A stretch of DNA of 64,000 nucleotides from Megaleporinus macrocephalus (taxonomy: Eukaryota > Chordata > Actinopteri > Characiformes > Anostomidae), in assembly GCA_021613375.1 (NCBI GenBank), contig CM038720.1, forward strand, positions 5,108,462 through 5,172,461, given 5' to 3'. The notes under the pieces are model-generated. The model ran no database searches and had not been told where the DNA came from. It saw only the letters and a program-made list of their open reading frames with translations. The position numbers were made by a program, and so were the translations under genes. Position 1 is the stretch's first letter. Each line of letters opens with the position of its first letter. This document shows positions 22,201 to 33,084 of the stretch, in pieces.

Positions 22201-22808
22201 CCTCGGTCAGCCAGAGTATCCCTTCAACAGAGCCATACATGACTCTGCATACATGTGTGTATAGAGCAGTCAGAAAATAGATATGGTTGCCTTAAATTAC
22301 TGATTGAACCAAAAGTGAACTGACCTCATTCGACCTGTACTGACCTCACTCACCCGATTACCACGAAAGTAGTTTGCTTAGAAAAAGTTTCCACTTTTTT
22401 ATTGTTTATAGTTTGTTGTAATGACAAAGTAGTCTGAAGGTAACAGCAAGCCGCAAATCCCAGGGGAGTTCCTTGCATCACCATGCACCTGTTTGTTTGA
22501 CACCTTTGATTGCTAAGCTTCGGTGGAACAGCTCGTTAAGCCACCGTAGCTGCGGTGTAAGACATGTAGGTGCTAACAGGTTCTCAGGAGACGTATGGCA
22601 AAACAACAGGTAAATATTATTATAAAAAGATATCAAGTTATTAATGATCTAGTAAACAAGGGCCACTAAATGGTCTCAGCTGAATAGGGTAGTCATGCAT
22701 TACATCATGTAAGCTCAGTTGATACAGACTTCTCTTTTTGGCCTATGTCTATTATGATGATTAGCAAAAAACACATATGTACAATGTAATATAAAAAAGA
22801 TATATATA

Positions 22809-23312
22809 TATACTACTGCTCAAAAGTTTAGGATCACAGTGAAATGTTCTTGTTTTAATGGAGTATCTTCTTCCTTAACACAACAATGGACTGACGGGTC
22901 TCTAAAGAAAGTTGTTTCTTTCTGGTCATTGTGAGTCGGTCAGCAAGCCATCAACTGCTGATGCTTCAGATACTAAACTAACCTAGAATGTTGTTCTCTC
23001 TTTTATACTCACTTATTAGTAGAATGTTTTTCAGCTGTGATCACAATTGAGCAAGAGTGTCCTAACAACCAATTAGCCCAATAACATCCTTAACTTGGAT
23101 TGGCGGCCATACCAGGAGATTTAGACAGAGGACTGAGAATTGCTGATAATAGGACCATAGGCAAAATAAGCCTCTATACAAAAATAGGCTTTAATACAAA
23201 CATCTTAATTCCTTAAAACATATCTGATACACTTACATTACAATATTGTTTGTGAGTTGCATGAAATGAAATTCTAAAAGTGATCCTAAACTTTTGAGCG
23301 GTAGTGTATATA
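22809..23312. mobile_element. Tc1/mariner-type MITE with TATA-flanked inverted ends
   Basis: The left end TACTACTGCTCAAAAGTTTA, then GGATCAC, is matched by the right end GTGATCCTAAACTTTTGAGC, then GGTAGTGTATA. It is about 500 bases, bordered by TA-rich DNA consistent with a TA target site. The interior has no transposase. CTACTGCTCAAAAGTTT-type ends are widespread in fish genomes. Confidence 0.85.
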
Positions 23313-23694
23313 TTTGCATTCTATGTACTATGAAACATGTAAGTTGAGTGAGAGTGGCAAACTAAAGTGTAGGCCTACAAATGGACCCACGGGGTTAAAA
23401 GTGTTTTAGATCTATTTAAAACAAACTTGAATTACTGAAGGATTTTTTTGCCATTTAATATGAATACTATATTCAGTGTGTGTTATTCTATTTTATTTTA
23501 TTCTATTTTATAAGATTCGTCATAGCCTAAGGCAAGCTGCCCATGAGATCCGTTTTGCTTACCCAATAAATCTTATGTATCACAGATGTATTTACAAAGC
23601 AATCAATCATACACTGACAGCAACAGGCTCACTGGTGCTTGATGTACTGAAGGTCTGGCCTGCAGTCTTGTGTTGCATCCTGAGATTCATCAAC

Positions 23695-23965
23695 ACCTGA
23701 AACACTTCCTTAGATAGAATGCGCTTGCACAATGGAGGAATCTGACCTCCCCATTTAACCCAGCGGTGCAGTAAAACTCCCAGCCACACACACACTAGGG
23801 GGCAGTGAACACACTTGCTCAGAGTGGTGGGCAGCCCTATCCACAGCAGCCGTGGAGCAGTGGAGTTAGTTGTCTTGGTCAAGGGCGCTTCAGTCAAGTC
23901 CTGTTGGTTCAGTTGATCAAACCAGCAACCTTCCAGTCACAAGGTTGGTTCCCTGACCCCCATCC
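23695..23965. repeat. SINE-like interspersed repeat R2, copy 1
   Basis: Contains CACTAGGGGGCAGTGAACAC, GTGGGCAGCCCTATCCACAG, TCAAGGGCGCTTCAGTCA and CAACCTTCCAGTCACAAGG. Related blocks lie at 38,100-38,330, 55,125-55,350 and 63,180-63,480 within the TAAR duplication units. Confidence 0.65.
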
Positions 23966-24360
23966 CACGACTAGTTAGGTCACAATTAGCACTATTCCAC
24001 AACCACTATTCATACGCCCATATGGTTAAAAAAACAGGAGCAGTCCATCAATCTTGACCATACACAAACATATGCCATTTGCCACCTGCTGAGCTAGCAA
24101 ACGTGTTTGCCCCTGGGAGTGGGGGTGGTCGGAGGGGGCCTCTCAGTCACTGGGGGCCATGGGGCCTTTGGAAGCGGGACAGAAAACAGAACAGTGCCAT
24201 CATGGGCTGTATGATGGGGGTGCCTAGCATGGGAAGGAGAGAGAACTTAAACTTTACCTGGTTGCCTAAGGCTTCAGGGCTGAATTTAAGGGATGTTCCT
24301 GGGGATGTGCCCTCAAAAGTGAGGCAAGAAGCATACAAAAAGTGTGGTGTGTATAGTTTG
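23966..24360. other. G-rich spacer, no gene recognised
   Basis: A 98-codon plus-strand frame (24,079-24,375) runs through G-rich DNA (GGGAGTGGGGGTGGTCGG) and shows no domain. It is probably part of a repeat. Confidence 0.35.
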
Positions 24361-25165
24361 GCAAGTACAGTGTGAGTGCTTTGGGTGTTGTGTGTGCAGT
24401 CAGTGTGACGTTCAGTGTGTGTGGTGTATGTGTGGGCTGGAGGTTAAGGAACCAGCCTTGTGACTGGACGGTCGCCAGGTCATTTCACAGTGTGAGTAGT
24501 GTGTACATTGGGGTGTGTTTTGTGTGCAGTGTGTGTATGTGCATATAGTGTGGGGTGTATAGTGTATAGTGTGTACAGTGGGGTGTGTTTTGTGTACAGT
24601 GTGTGTATGTGCATATAGTGTGGTGTGTATAGTGTATAGTGTGTACAGTGGGGTGTGTTTTGTGTACAGTGTGTGTATATGCATACAGTGTGGTCTGTAT
24701 AGTGTTTACAGTGGGGTGTGTTTTGTGTAGTGTGTATATATGCATACAGTGTGGTCTGTATAGTGTTTACAGTGGGGTGTGTTTTGTGTAGTGTGTATAT
24801 ATGCATACAGTGTGGTCTGTATAGTGTTTACAGTGGGGTGTGTTTTGTCTAGTGTGTATATATGCATACAGTGTGGTCTGTATAGTGTTTACAGTGGGGT
24901 GTGTTTTGTGTAAAGTGTGTGTATGTGCATATAGTGTGGTGTGTATAGTGTACAGTGGGATGTGTTTTGTGTGCAGTGTGTGTATGTGCATATAGTGTGG
25001 TGTGTATAGTGTATAGCGTGTACAGTGTGTGTATGTGCAAACAATGTGGTGTGTATAGTGTGTTGTGTTTTGTGTGCACTGTGTGGTGTAATTTGGTGTG
25101 TGTGGCGTGTACAGTGTGAGTGCTTTGGGTGTGGTGTGTACAGTCAGTGTGAAATGTGAGACTAG
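24360..25165. repeat. GT-rich minisatellite, copy 1
   Basis: Repeats of about 60-75 bases built from GTGTGTATGTGCATATAGTG, GTGTATAGTGTATAGTGTG and TACAGTGGGGTGTGTTTTG. The long minus-strand frames over it (His/Thr/Tyr/Cys-rich) are repeat artefacts. It is the left border of the first copy of the TAAR spacer unit. Confidence 0.9.
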
Positions 25166-25440
25166 AAGGCCTCATTAACAGATTATGAGGTTGACTGAGC
25201 TTTAGTATGTTTAACGTAAGGCCGTAGATTTGTTCTTGATATTGGTGGGGACCTATGAATCTACCCTCCGACCACGTCCCCTGTCAGGTGTTTAATCTTA
25301 TTCCAAAAGGCCCTAAGTGGCTGCAGATTTTCATTCCAAGCATTAGTACTAAGCACCTGTACAGCTACATGTATGCAATGTCACACCATAAGTTTTCTTT
25401 TAGAAAACCAGAAAAAGTCTATTTGTGTATTTTATAAACT
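25150..25440. repeat. TAAR-flank duplication, truncated copy 1
   Basis: CTCATTAACAGATTATGAGG and TTGACTGAGCTTTAGTATG at 25,171-25,210 recur at 27,709-27,745 and 33,105-33,142. 25,290-25,435 (TTTAATCTTATTCCAAAAGG, TTTAGAAAACCAGAAAAAGT) matches 28,688-28,850. In the second copy this DNA leads to the receptor gene at 29,348; here it stops near 25,440. Confidence 0.75.
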
Positions 25441-27040
25441 CTTATGTCGCTCTTATGTTTGCCTGAAAACAAACAAAGCCTAAAAAAGTTTTCATGCCAA
25501 TAAATTATAGAAAGTTCATGTCATCTCCTAGGACGATAATTAAGAGCTGGTGAATGATTAGATTTAATCTGGTGTTTTTACATTTATTATGTCATCGCTG
25601 TCCAGATGTCCAGCATGTATTTCATATCTATAACATTTTTGTATAACATTTAAACACGACAGCAGCCGTTCACGTTAATTGAAAGTGTCATGATAACAGC
25701 TTGGAAAACATTCCGGTTCCATTGACTTACATTAAAAGTGAAGACAGTTTCCCAACTCTGCTGTAAAGTCGCTATTTTTTTTTTTTTTTTTTGATATTTG
25801 TTTTTCTTGCCTGAGAGTTTTAAAGTTTTGAAATACATAAGATTCTGGACTGAATATGTAATTTTTACTGATTTGGGTTCAGCTCGGTTCTGTGTGAGCT
25901 AAAAGGGGCGGAGTTAGAAAGTTCAAGAAGAGCAGAAACCGAGCAGAGAGGCAAACGGATTGCGTGTAAAAGGCTGTAAATAGACAAGTTAGCGAAGTTA
26001 GTCGTGCAAATTCAACTGATAAAGGGGAGAAAAGGTGTCCATCGAGTGATTTTCAGTGTTACTCCAGTTGTTAAAACCGAGCGGAGCGCATTTGGACCGA
26101 GTTTTTTACTAGCAGCTAAAGATGCTAACTAATGCCGTTATCTATAGCAACTCGGCGCCTGGACAGACGGACTGACTGTGGGGACAAACGGACGCTGCTC
26201 GGGTGCTGGTGACAAGAGGTGCGTCCGACATCGCCTACTTCTGTGCTACTCAGTAGGTAAGCACGGACAGTACGTCTCAGTAATAGAGTTGTACGATGCG
26301 CCGAATATTCGATGCTTTTTCACTACTGCACCGTCACAAACTAATCGATTCTTTAGCGTCCGATGCTTCCAGTATTGTGTATTCACGCTATTTTTCATGA
26401 AAACACGGGGTTGCTAATAACAAGCAAAACGACAACAAACATAAAATGACCAGCATAACATGTTCACTTAGAGGGGTCAGTAATTGGAAGAAGAGGAAAA
26501 CTCTTGTCTTGAACTACAGAGTTACGAACACAGCACATAAAGATCAGTGTTGTAAAGCCGCCTTCCAAAGAAGACCACCTGCGTCTCTGACTGAAGACCC
26601 TAAATTTAAAACATCCACCCAAACCTCCGTATGTCTGCTCTTACCATTCTGTGAAGGAGAACCAGCACCAGAGCTTCCTTATCCAGAGAAATGTCTCGCT
26701 TATGAAGCTCAGAGGAAGCAGACGTGTCAGGTGCTGGTGAGTCTATCAGTTAAGTAACTGTTTTCTGATCAGTGTCCACCGCGCTAGGCCATCTGGACTG
26801 TAACTAACACCCAGCTGGCTGGACTTGGGTTTAACCGGCTTTCAGAAATATAAACTCACTGTCTGTGTGTAGGAGTACACGGCCCAGCTTCCCACTGTGC
26901 AGGTACTGATACGCTTCAGTACTTTTTTAATCGTCGATACCGCAGGAGCTTTAAAACACACGTAGCTGCTTCTCAAACGGCTCTCTGCAACATATGTAGT
27001 CCACAAACTGTCCGATTTCTTGTGTTCTCCTAACAATAAA
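25441..27040. other. GC-rich spacer without a recognised gene
   Basis: R1 repeat copy 4 lies at 25,640-25,780, followed by a poly-T tract. 25,880-26,300 is comparatively CpG-rich. TTGTACGATGCGCCGAATAT at 26,289 and ATCGTCGATACCGCAGG at 26,929 resemble hAT-type termini, so this may be a decayed hAT element. The 103-codon frame at 26,446-26,757 shows no domain that I know. Confidence 0.35.
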
Positions 27041-27320
27041 TTACACACACACACACACACACAGTTGTTGTTGTATTGCTAGATGGTTGCTGTGGTGTCC
27101 TAGGCGGATGCTGTCCTGTTGCTAGAAAGTTGTTAGAGTGTCCCAGGTTGCTGCTGTCATGTTGCTTGGCAGTTGCTTTGGTGTGTGTTTTGGGTGTGCA
27201 CAGTATGGGGTGTATGCACACAGTGTGGGGTGTGCACAGTGTGTGCGGGTGTATAGTGTGTTAGGTTTGTACAGTATAGTGTGTGTGTGAGTGGGGGGGA
27301 GGGTGGCTGTGTACTGTGCG

Positions 27321-27356
<36 letters not shown>

Positions 27357-27641
27357 TGTTTACAGTATAGTGCTTAGTGTGTGTGGTGTTTACAGTATAG
27401 TGTTTAGTGTGTGTGTGTGTGGCGTTTACAGTATAGTGTTTAGTGTGTGAGTGTGTGTGTGTGGTGTTTACAGGATAGTGTTTAGTGTGTGTGTGTGTGT
27501 GGCGTTTACAGTATAGTGTTTAGTGTGTGTGTGTGTGTGTGTGTGTTTGTGGTGTTTACAGTTTGCTGTTTGTGGTGTGCAGTCCGTGTGTGTGCATTGT
27601 GCTGGTTGAGGTATGCGCAGTGTTTGTGCTGTGTACAGCAT

Positions 27642-27681
<40 letters not shown>

Positions 27682-27690
27682 TGGATTGAG
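27040..27690. repeat. GT-rich minisatellite, copy 2
   Basis: Contains (CA)n at 27,043-27,062 and long (TG)n runs at 27,320-27,355, 27,520-27,546 and 27,640-27,676. Between them are repeated GTTTACAGTATAGTGTTTAG units. Val/Cys-only frames across it are artefacts. Confidence 0.9.
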
Positions 27691-27920
27691 AGGTTATGAG
27701 CTAAAAGGCCTCATTAACCGAATATGAGGTTGACTGAGCTGTAGTTTGTTTAGTAGTTTGCTGTTCATTTCCCATGAATATTTTTCCCTAAAAAACATTT
27801 TCTGATATAAACTGTAAATCAGACATAAATCAGTCTGTAAATCAGACATAGTTTGCTATGCTTCAGCTTCTCCCTTTGTACACCAGTGCTACAGTACCAT
27901 AAACCTGATTCATTTTAAAT

Positions 27921-28554
27921 TAGAGCCGGGCGATATGGCCTGTTCTTCTTAAAAATTAGATTTTAAGTTTTAATAGATTTTTTCCTACTAAAAATCAAAC
28001 TACAGATGACAAAGAAATAATTCAAAACAAGTTTTACCCCTAGTGTCTTTGCATTTAAATTTCCTCTTTGGGACTTTTTCATCATATATATGGGCACCAT
28101 GTCTTTCGCAATAAACATTGCTATAGCATCTGTGATTGCCTTCAGACGTGCCCCATTCTTATCATACGGCACACACTTTAAAAAATGAGACGGTTGCTTG
28201 CTTTATTTTGGGTGGTGTGGTTCTCACGCTCTGCTGCATGCTTCTGTTTAAGGTGTTGGAATAAATTTGTCGTGCTCCTTCTTTTAGAAGCAACATTTTT
28301 TAAACACAAGGGCTTTTTTGGTCTGTGTCCGACACTGCAAAGCCAAACCTTTCCTGGGGACAAATTCTGGCCTTCCCCTAATCGCTGCCATGTTGTTTGT
28401 GTGTCTTTATGGCAAGCGTGGGGGTGGGGGGGAATCATTCAGAACTATGGAAGGCCAAAGTGGTGCGTCGGTGGTGGAGATTAAAACTGAGAGAAAACTA
28501 ATTTTCATAAAAACACAGTCTTTAAGTGTAAATTCGAATTATCGCCCAGCTCTA
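27921..28554 (-). mobile_element. hAT-like element with ZBED-type transposase remnants
   Basis: Terminal repeats TAGAGCCGGGCGATA (left) and TAGAGCTGGGCGATAAT (right, read inward) bound 634 bases. On the minus strand, 28,438-28,178 encodes a BED-finger-like segment (RSTTNLFQHLKQKH preceded by a Cys-containing strand). 28,172-27,963 encodes KNGARLKAITDAIAMFIAKD, typical of the segment just after the BED finger in fish hAT transposases. The catalytic part is deleted. The duplicated flank at 33,290-33,325 lacks this insertion. Confidence 0.8.
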
Positions 28555-29347
28555 ACCTAAATAATATAAAATCTAATTCTATAAATCTAGATTATGCTTA
28601 TTCAGAATAAGTGAACATGATTAAGTGAACAAGCACTCAGAATTACAAAGAATTACAGATGTTGAGTGCAGTCCCATGATCACGGTGATGTTTAATCTTA
28701 TTCACAAAGGGCCGGAGTGGCAGCAGGATTTCATTCCAAACGTTAGTGCTAAGCACCCATACAGCTGTATGATAACATTTGGGCACCTGGTCAAATGATA
28801 GGTCACCATGACTTTCTTTTTAGAAAACCAGAAAAGGTCTATTTCATAAAGTATTTGGTTTAACAGTATGGTTTTTTTGTTTTTTTTTAAAGAGAGAAAC
28901 ATTTTCCACCTTCATCAAATAAGGGAATATCTTTGGGAAGTATGGCATTCCATCTCTCTGCTACAGTGCCACAAGTTTGCATGCCACACAAATGAGGTGC
29001 ATGAAATCACTTTCACAGTAAAGTACTGAAAAAAATATCATTTAAGAAATATGATCATAAACATGTACACACTTTATTCTTTGTATCACAAGATTAAAAC
29101 CAGTCAAAAGATTAAAACCAAAGCAATTCAAACCGCATTCTGTTTCTTGGTAATGATGTATGATTACACAAAGCTTTAGAGCTTCTATTCTGTTTATTTT
29201 TAATACTACATAGAAAGTATGACTATGATAAACTATGATAAGACATAATTTTGTAGACTAAGACAGAGTTATCTAAGCTAAGATTACAGTTTTTTACAGT
29301 TACAGTCATATTTAAAATTCACTGGAAACAAATGAAATCTTTTAAAA

Positions 29348-30325
29348 TCAGCGCACACAAATTCGACAAGTTCCTATATATCTGACCGATGCTCTGAGCC
29401 AAGGATAGACAATGACATATATTAGTGGATTTATCGAGGAATTCATGTATGTTAGCCATGCAAACACAGTCCACACCATGGACAAAGATGTCCTGCTTCC
29501 AGCTGATATGGAATGAGGCATCCAGCAAGCAAGATGAACCAAGATTACAATTCCCAGTGTTTTTGCAGCCTTGATTTCAGAAGACCATGAAGCTTTGGGT
29601 CTATGTTTGTTTGAAGCAACACTCATTGCAGCTCTAACAGCTCTAGCTTGACGTCTGGCCACATTAAAAATGACAGAATACAAGCCCAGTATAACCGAGC
29701 AAGGGCTTATAAAAAAAGCAGCTATGTTAACAATCACCCAGGACTGTCGAACACTTATCACACACTCTCCGTAGCACCTAGTGGACACCTGAGACAGAAG
29801 GAGATGATCATTAAAGTACAAGAAGATGAAAGCATAGAGTAGAGAACATAACCAGCCTAGAATGATCATCAGCAACGTTTTACAAACTGTGACTCTAGTG
29901 GAATAAAGCAGAGGGTCAGTGACAGCAATGAACCGATCGACTGCAATGAGGACCAGGCTGCAGATGGAGCCTGACATCGAGACACCGTTAAATATTGGAA
30001 AAATTGAGCATGTAACTTTGCCAAGATACCAACAGGAGTTGATAAACATCATTATATTCACAGGCATTACAAACAGTCCCACGAGAAGATCTGCCGCTGC
30101 TAGAGAGAGGATGAGCAGGTTAGTTGGCGTGTGGAGTTGCTTGAAGTGAGAGATGGAGATGATCACCAGCAGATTAAGTAACACAGTGAACACAGATACA
30201 CATGAGAGGAAAATAAACAGAAATACATGCACAAGACTCGTTCGGACCTCCTTCCTGCAAGAAGCATTATTGCTAGGGAAGCAGTACTGAACTGTGATGT
30301 TTTGCTGATCGTTTGCGTTCTCCAT
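29348..30325 (-). CDS. TAAR-like olfactory receptor, divergent, intact (325 aa)
   Basis: Single-exon class A GPCR with seven hydrophobic segments. Family marks: N-terminal QYCFPSNNASCRKEV with glycosylation sites (N9, N20), NLLVI in TM1, Asp79 (2.50), Cys106 (3.25), DRF instead of DRY at 130-132, ECL2 Cys184/188, KAAKTLGIVI and CWMP in TM6, and NSSINPLIY in TM7 (TAAR signature region). TAARs sense volatile and water-borne amines at the olfactory epithelium through Golf/cAMP. Counting from Cys3.25 and Pro5.50, position 3.32 is Asn113 and 5.42 is Asn200, so neither of the two known amine-anchoring Asp residues is present. It is clearly more distant from the other four receptors here than they are from each other. 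A TATA box lies about 91 bases upstream of the ATG. I cannot assign an orthologue number. Confidence 0.93.
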   Translation of the reverse strand: MENANDQQNITVQYCFPSNNASCRKEVRTSLVHVFLFIFLSCVSVFTVLLNLLVIISISHFKQLHTPTNLLILSLAAADLLVGLFVMPVNIMMFINSCWYLGKVTCSIFPIFNGVSMSGSICSLVLIAVDRFIAVTDPLLYSTRVTVCKTLLMIILGWLCSLLYAFIFLYFNDHLLLSQVSTRCYGECVISVRQSWVIVNIAAFFISPCSVILGLYSVIFNVARRQARAVRAAMSVASNKHRPKASWSSEIKAAKTLGIVILVHLACWMPHSISAGSRTSLSMVWTVFAWLTYMNSSINPLIYVIVYPWLRASVRYIGTCRICVR

Positions 30326-30415
30326 ATGAACCGAATTCAGGTATGTCCACTGAAACTGATCCTGTTGTGTGGTTCAGTATGACTGAACTGAGAGATCTGA
30401 GATTTGAGAATATCT

Positions 30416-30422
30416 TTTTATA
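30416..30422 (-). promoter_or_regulatory. TATA box of the 29,348 TAAR gene
   Basis: TATAAAA on the minus strand, 91-97 bases before the ATG, in the context ACTATGTTATAAAAAGATAT preceded by GGAGGATTCAT. The same GGAGGATTNATACTANNGTATAAA arrangement precedes the other intact TAAR genes. Confidence 0.65.
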
Positions 30423-30777
30423 ACATAGTATGAATCCTCCCTCTGGCTTATGACTGGCTGCTTTGCTGCTAACGTCAGGCACTCTGATATCCAGTGTTGC
30501 ATCATTTCTCACAGTGATGATCATCATCATATGAAAAAAATTAGGTTATGAGAATGCTTAGTGTATTAGTCTGTTATTAATACTCTGGTTGATATAAATA
30601 TTAGACATTAATTTTACAGGCCATCATACAGCAGCTGAGCATTCTCGTTTGTAATGAGGTGATTTGGGGACCAGGGTTATACTAAGAAGCTACTAAGAAG
30701 CTTTTGTCAATGGTATTTAATATAAAAAGGAGCTTGTGGGGGAAGGGCACAATTAAATAATTAATATGTGGTAACTA

Positions 30778-30982
30778 GAGCTGGGCTATATGGGGAAAAA
30801 ATCTTAACATGATCATTTTTTCATATCAGTCGATATCGATATATATCACGATGTAAATCAAATCACTATTACCTTTTTACTTTTAGTGAGAAGTGAAGAT
30901 ATCAAAATGTAAAAATGTTGTTAAATTGTTTTTTAGAGAACATTACCCAACTGTATTTCAAATAAATTAAACACACACACAC

Positions 30983-31018
<36 letters not shown>

Positions 31019-32195
31019 TAGGGCTGGGCGATAAAACGATAACTATAATTATCGCCAAATAACATTTCCTCGATAGAACTTGAAGACGTAGTCGATAGAA
31101 TGTCGATAAAATTAAGTTCCGTCCGTGTTTTGAGAGACAACACAAACAGCAAATGAGAATGAGAATAGCGCCGCCCCCAACCAATCAGGTGGCTTCGTGT
31201 TTGGTGGAAGCACACAGTGCGGAGTGTAGGCGTAGCGGCAGCTTAACCCACGCGCTAGTAATAAGTTACTGCAGACACCACAGTCGAGCAGAGAGAACAA
31301 AATAAGAAAAAACAAGGACAGAAAACGTTAACGACTGCTGAAAGTAACATGTTACACGTGTCAGTAATCTTAAAATAATCTGCTAAGATAAGAACAACTA
31401 GTAAACAGGTGCTGTCCTGCTGCTGTGTTGATAAAGCGCTACGGGGTGTTTGAGCTTCAAGGTCTCGTGTGTAGCAGCTGTACAGTTGTGTTGTGCAGAG
31501 CTGACAGAGCACCACACTGTTGTGTTTCTGTGTAAAATACTCCCACAACTTTAGATGTAGGTGAGTGATTGTAACTGCCGCTCGCGCTCCAGATAAATCC
31601 ATGCTTTCAGTGGGCATGGCCACCTTAGCGACGCATCAACGCACGTTATGCTAATCGACGTAATTTCGTAATCGATAAACATAAACATGTATACTGTATG
31701 AGTTCGAGTGAGAACGCTGAGGCAAAGTTTACTTTATAATCCAGAAATCCGAGCAGGGAAACCTTTTTTTTTCTACTGAAACAGAATCGCTAAACGAACT
31801 CACCATTTGAGCCGATAGAGAGTCGACTCACCGCTACGAGTCCTTTCCTCAGCCCTTAAAGGGCCAGCAACAGCCTGCTTAACACAGTGTCTGTGTGTGA
31901 ATACTGTTCATACAAATACTGCCCCATATACACAACATTACACAACTGTATTACACACACACACACATACATACATACATACATATATGTGTGTGTGTGT
32001 GTGGTTAATACAGTTGTGTAATATTCTATAGTAAATTTGTCTGTTTGTCTGAATATAAAAAACAATTGAAGAAAAAAAATTAAATGTTGATACCTTCATA
32101 TATAGTGATTTGATTTATATCGTGATATATATCGATATCGACTAATATGAAAAAAAAAATGATCGTGATAAGATTTTTTCCCATATCGCCCAGCC

Positions 32196-32196
<1 letters not shown>
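30778..32196. mobile_element. hAT-like element with long terminal inverted repeats, nested
   Basis: The left arm (GAGCTGGGCTATATGG, then TGATCATTTTTTCATAT, TCGATATCGATATATATC) is the reverse complement of the right arm at 32,085-32,196, ending ATCGCCCAGCCCTGA. Inside, a second element starts at 31,019 with TAGGGCTGGGCGATAAAACG. On the minus strand, 31,623-31,460 of that insert encodes a BED-finger-like segment (KLWEYFTQKHNSVVLCQLCT), the N-terminus of a hAT transposase. Microsatellites (CA)n, (TA)n and TACA occupy 30,970-31,018 and 31,952-32,002. Confidence 0.65.

Positions 32197-32198
<2 letters not shown>

Positions 32199-32274
<76 letters not shown>
32199..32274. repeat. (TA)n microsatellite
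   Basis: Pure TA dinucleotides for about 75 bases directly after the hAT right end. Confidence 0.95.
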
Positions 32275-32277
<3 letters not shown>

Positions 32278-32439
32278 TGCATGAAATTTGACAGCCTACC
32301 TCAGAATCTTTTGAGACATTATCTTATCATGTGTAACGCTGGATAGACTAACCATACACCCGCGGATGATGTACTGAAAAGAGGTTTAACAGTAAGGGGT
32401 GAGTGACTATATACAAAGAAGTCAACAGAGTCCCAGGTG

Positions 32440-33080
32440 GTTGTGCGTACAGTTTAGTGTGTACAGTGCATGTATGTGGTGTTTGTACAGAGCGGTGTAT
32501 GGGGTGTGTACAGTGTGTGCTGTGTAGAGTAGGTGGTGTGTAAAGTAGGGTGTGTTTTGTGTGCACAGTTGTGTGTATTTGCGTACAGTGGCGGTTGTGT
32601 GTGTATAGTGTGAGTGCTGTGTGTAATGCCTACAGAGGGTGATGTGTACAGTGAGGCATGCGTGTGGTGCGTACACAGTGTGTGATGCATACATTGTGTT
32701 GTATTTTGTGTGCACAGTGTGTATAGTGTGGTGTGTGTGTGTAGTTTGGTGTGTACAGTGTGAGTTCTGTGGGTGCGGTGTGTGTAACGTACAATGTGTG
32801 TGGTGTATGTGTGGGGTGGAGGTTAAGGAACCAGCCTTGTGTACAGCGTGAGTGCTGTGGGTGTGGTGTGCGCAGTCAGTGTATCATACGCTGTGTGTGG
32901 TTTGTGCAGTGTATGTGTGGCCCTGAGGTTAGGAAACCAGCCGGAGGGTCGCCAGATCATTTCACTGCACCGATGGATTAAATGTGGGGGTCAAATTCCT
33001 CTGACACACAAGTAGTTCTAAATTCTAATTCTGCTGTGTGTGTGTGTGTGTGTGTTTGTGTGTATGTGTATAGTATGTGT
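32440..33080. repeat. GT-rich minisatellite, copy 3
   Basis: Same vocabulary as at 24.4 and 27.1 kb (GTGTACAGTG, GTGTGTTTTGTGTGCA), including the shared phrases GGAGGTTAAGGAACCAGCC and CGCCAGGTCATTTCAC (24,440-24,487; related at 32,818-32,966). The small plus-strand frames are artefacts. Confidence 0.85.
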
Positions 33081-33084
33081 GAAA

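Noticed and set aside
24412..25175. Several minus-strand open frames of 74-108 codons rich in His, Thr, Tyr and Cys
   Set aside because: They are translations of the GT-rich minisatellite in overlapping frames; no start context, domain or codon structure supports a protein.
26446..26757. 103-codon frame in a GC-rich region
   Set aside because: No recognisable domain, no promoter or splice context, and neighbouring hAT-like termini suggest repeat DNA.
27489..27727. Val/Cys-rich plus-strand frames
   Set aside because: Translation of (TG)n microsatellite DNA.
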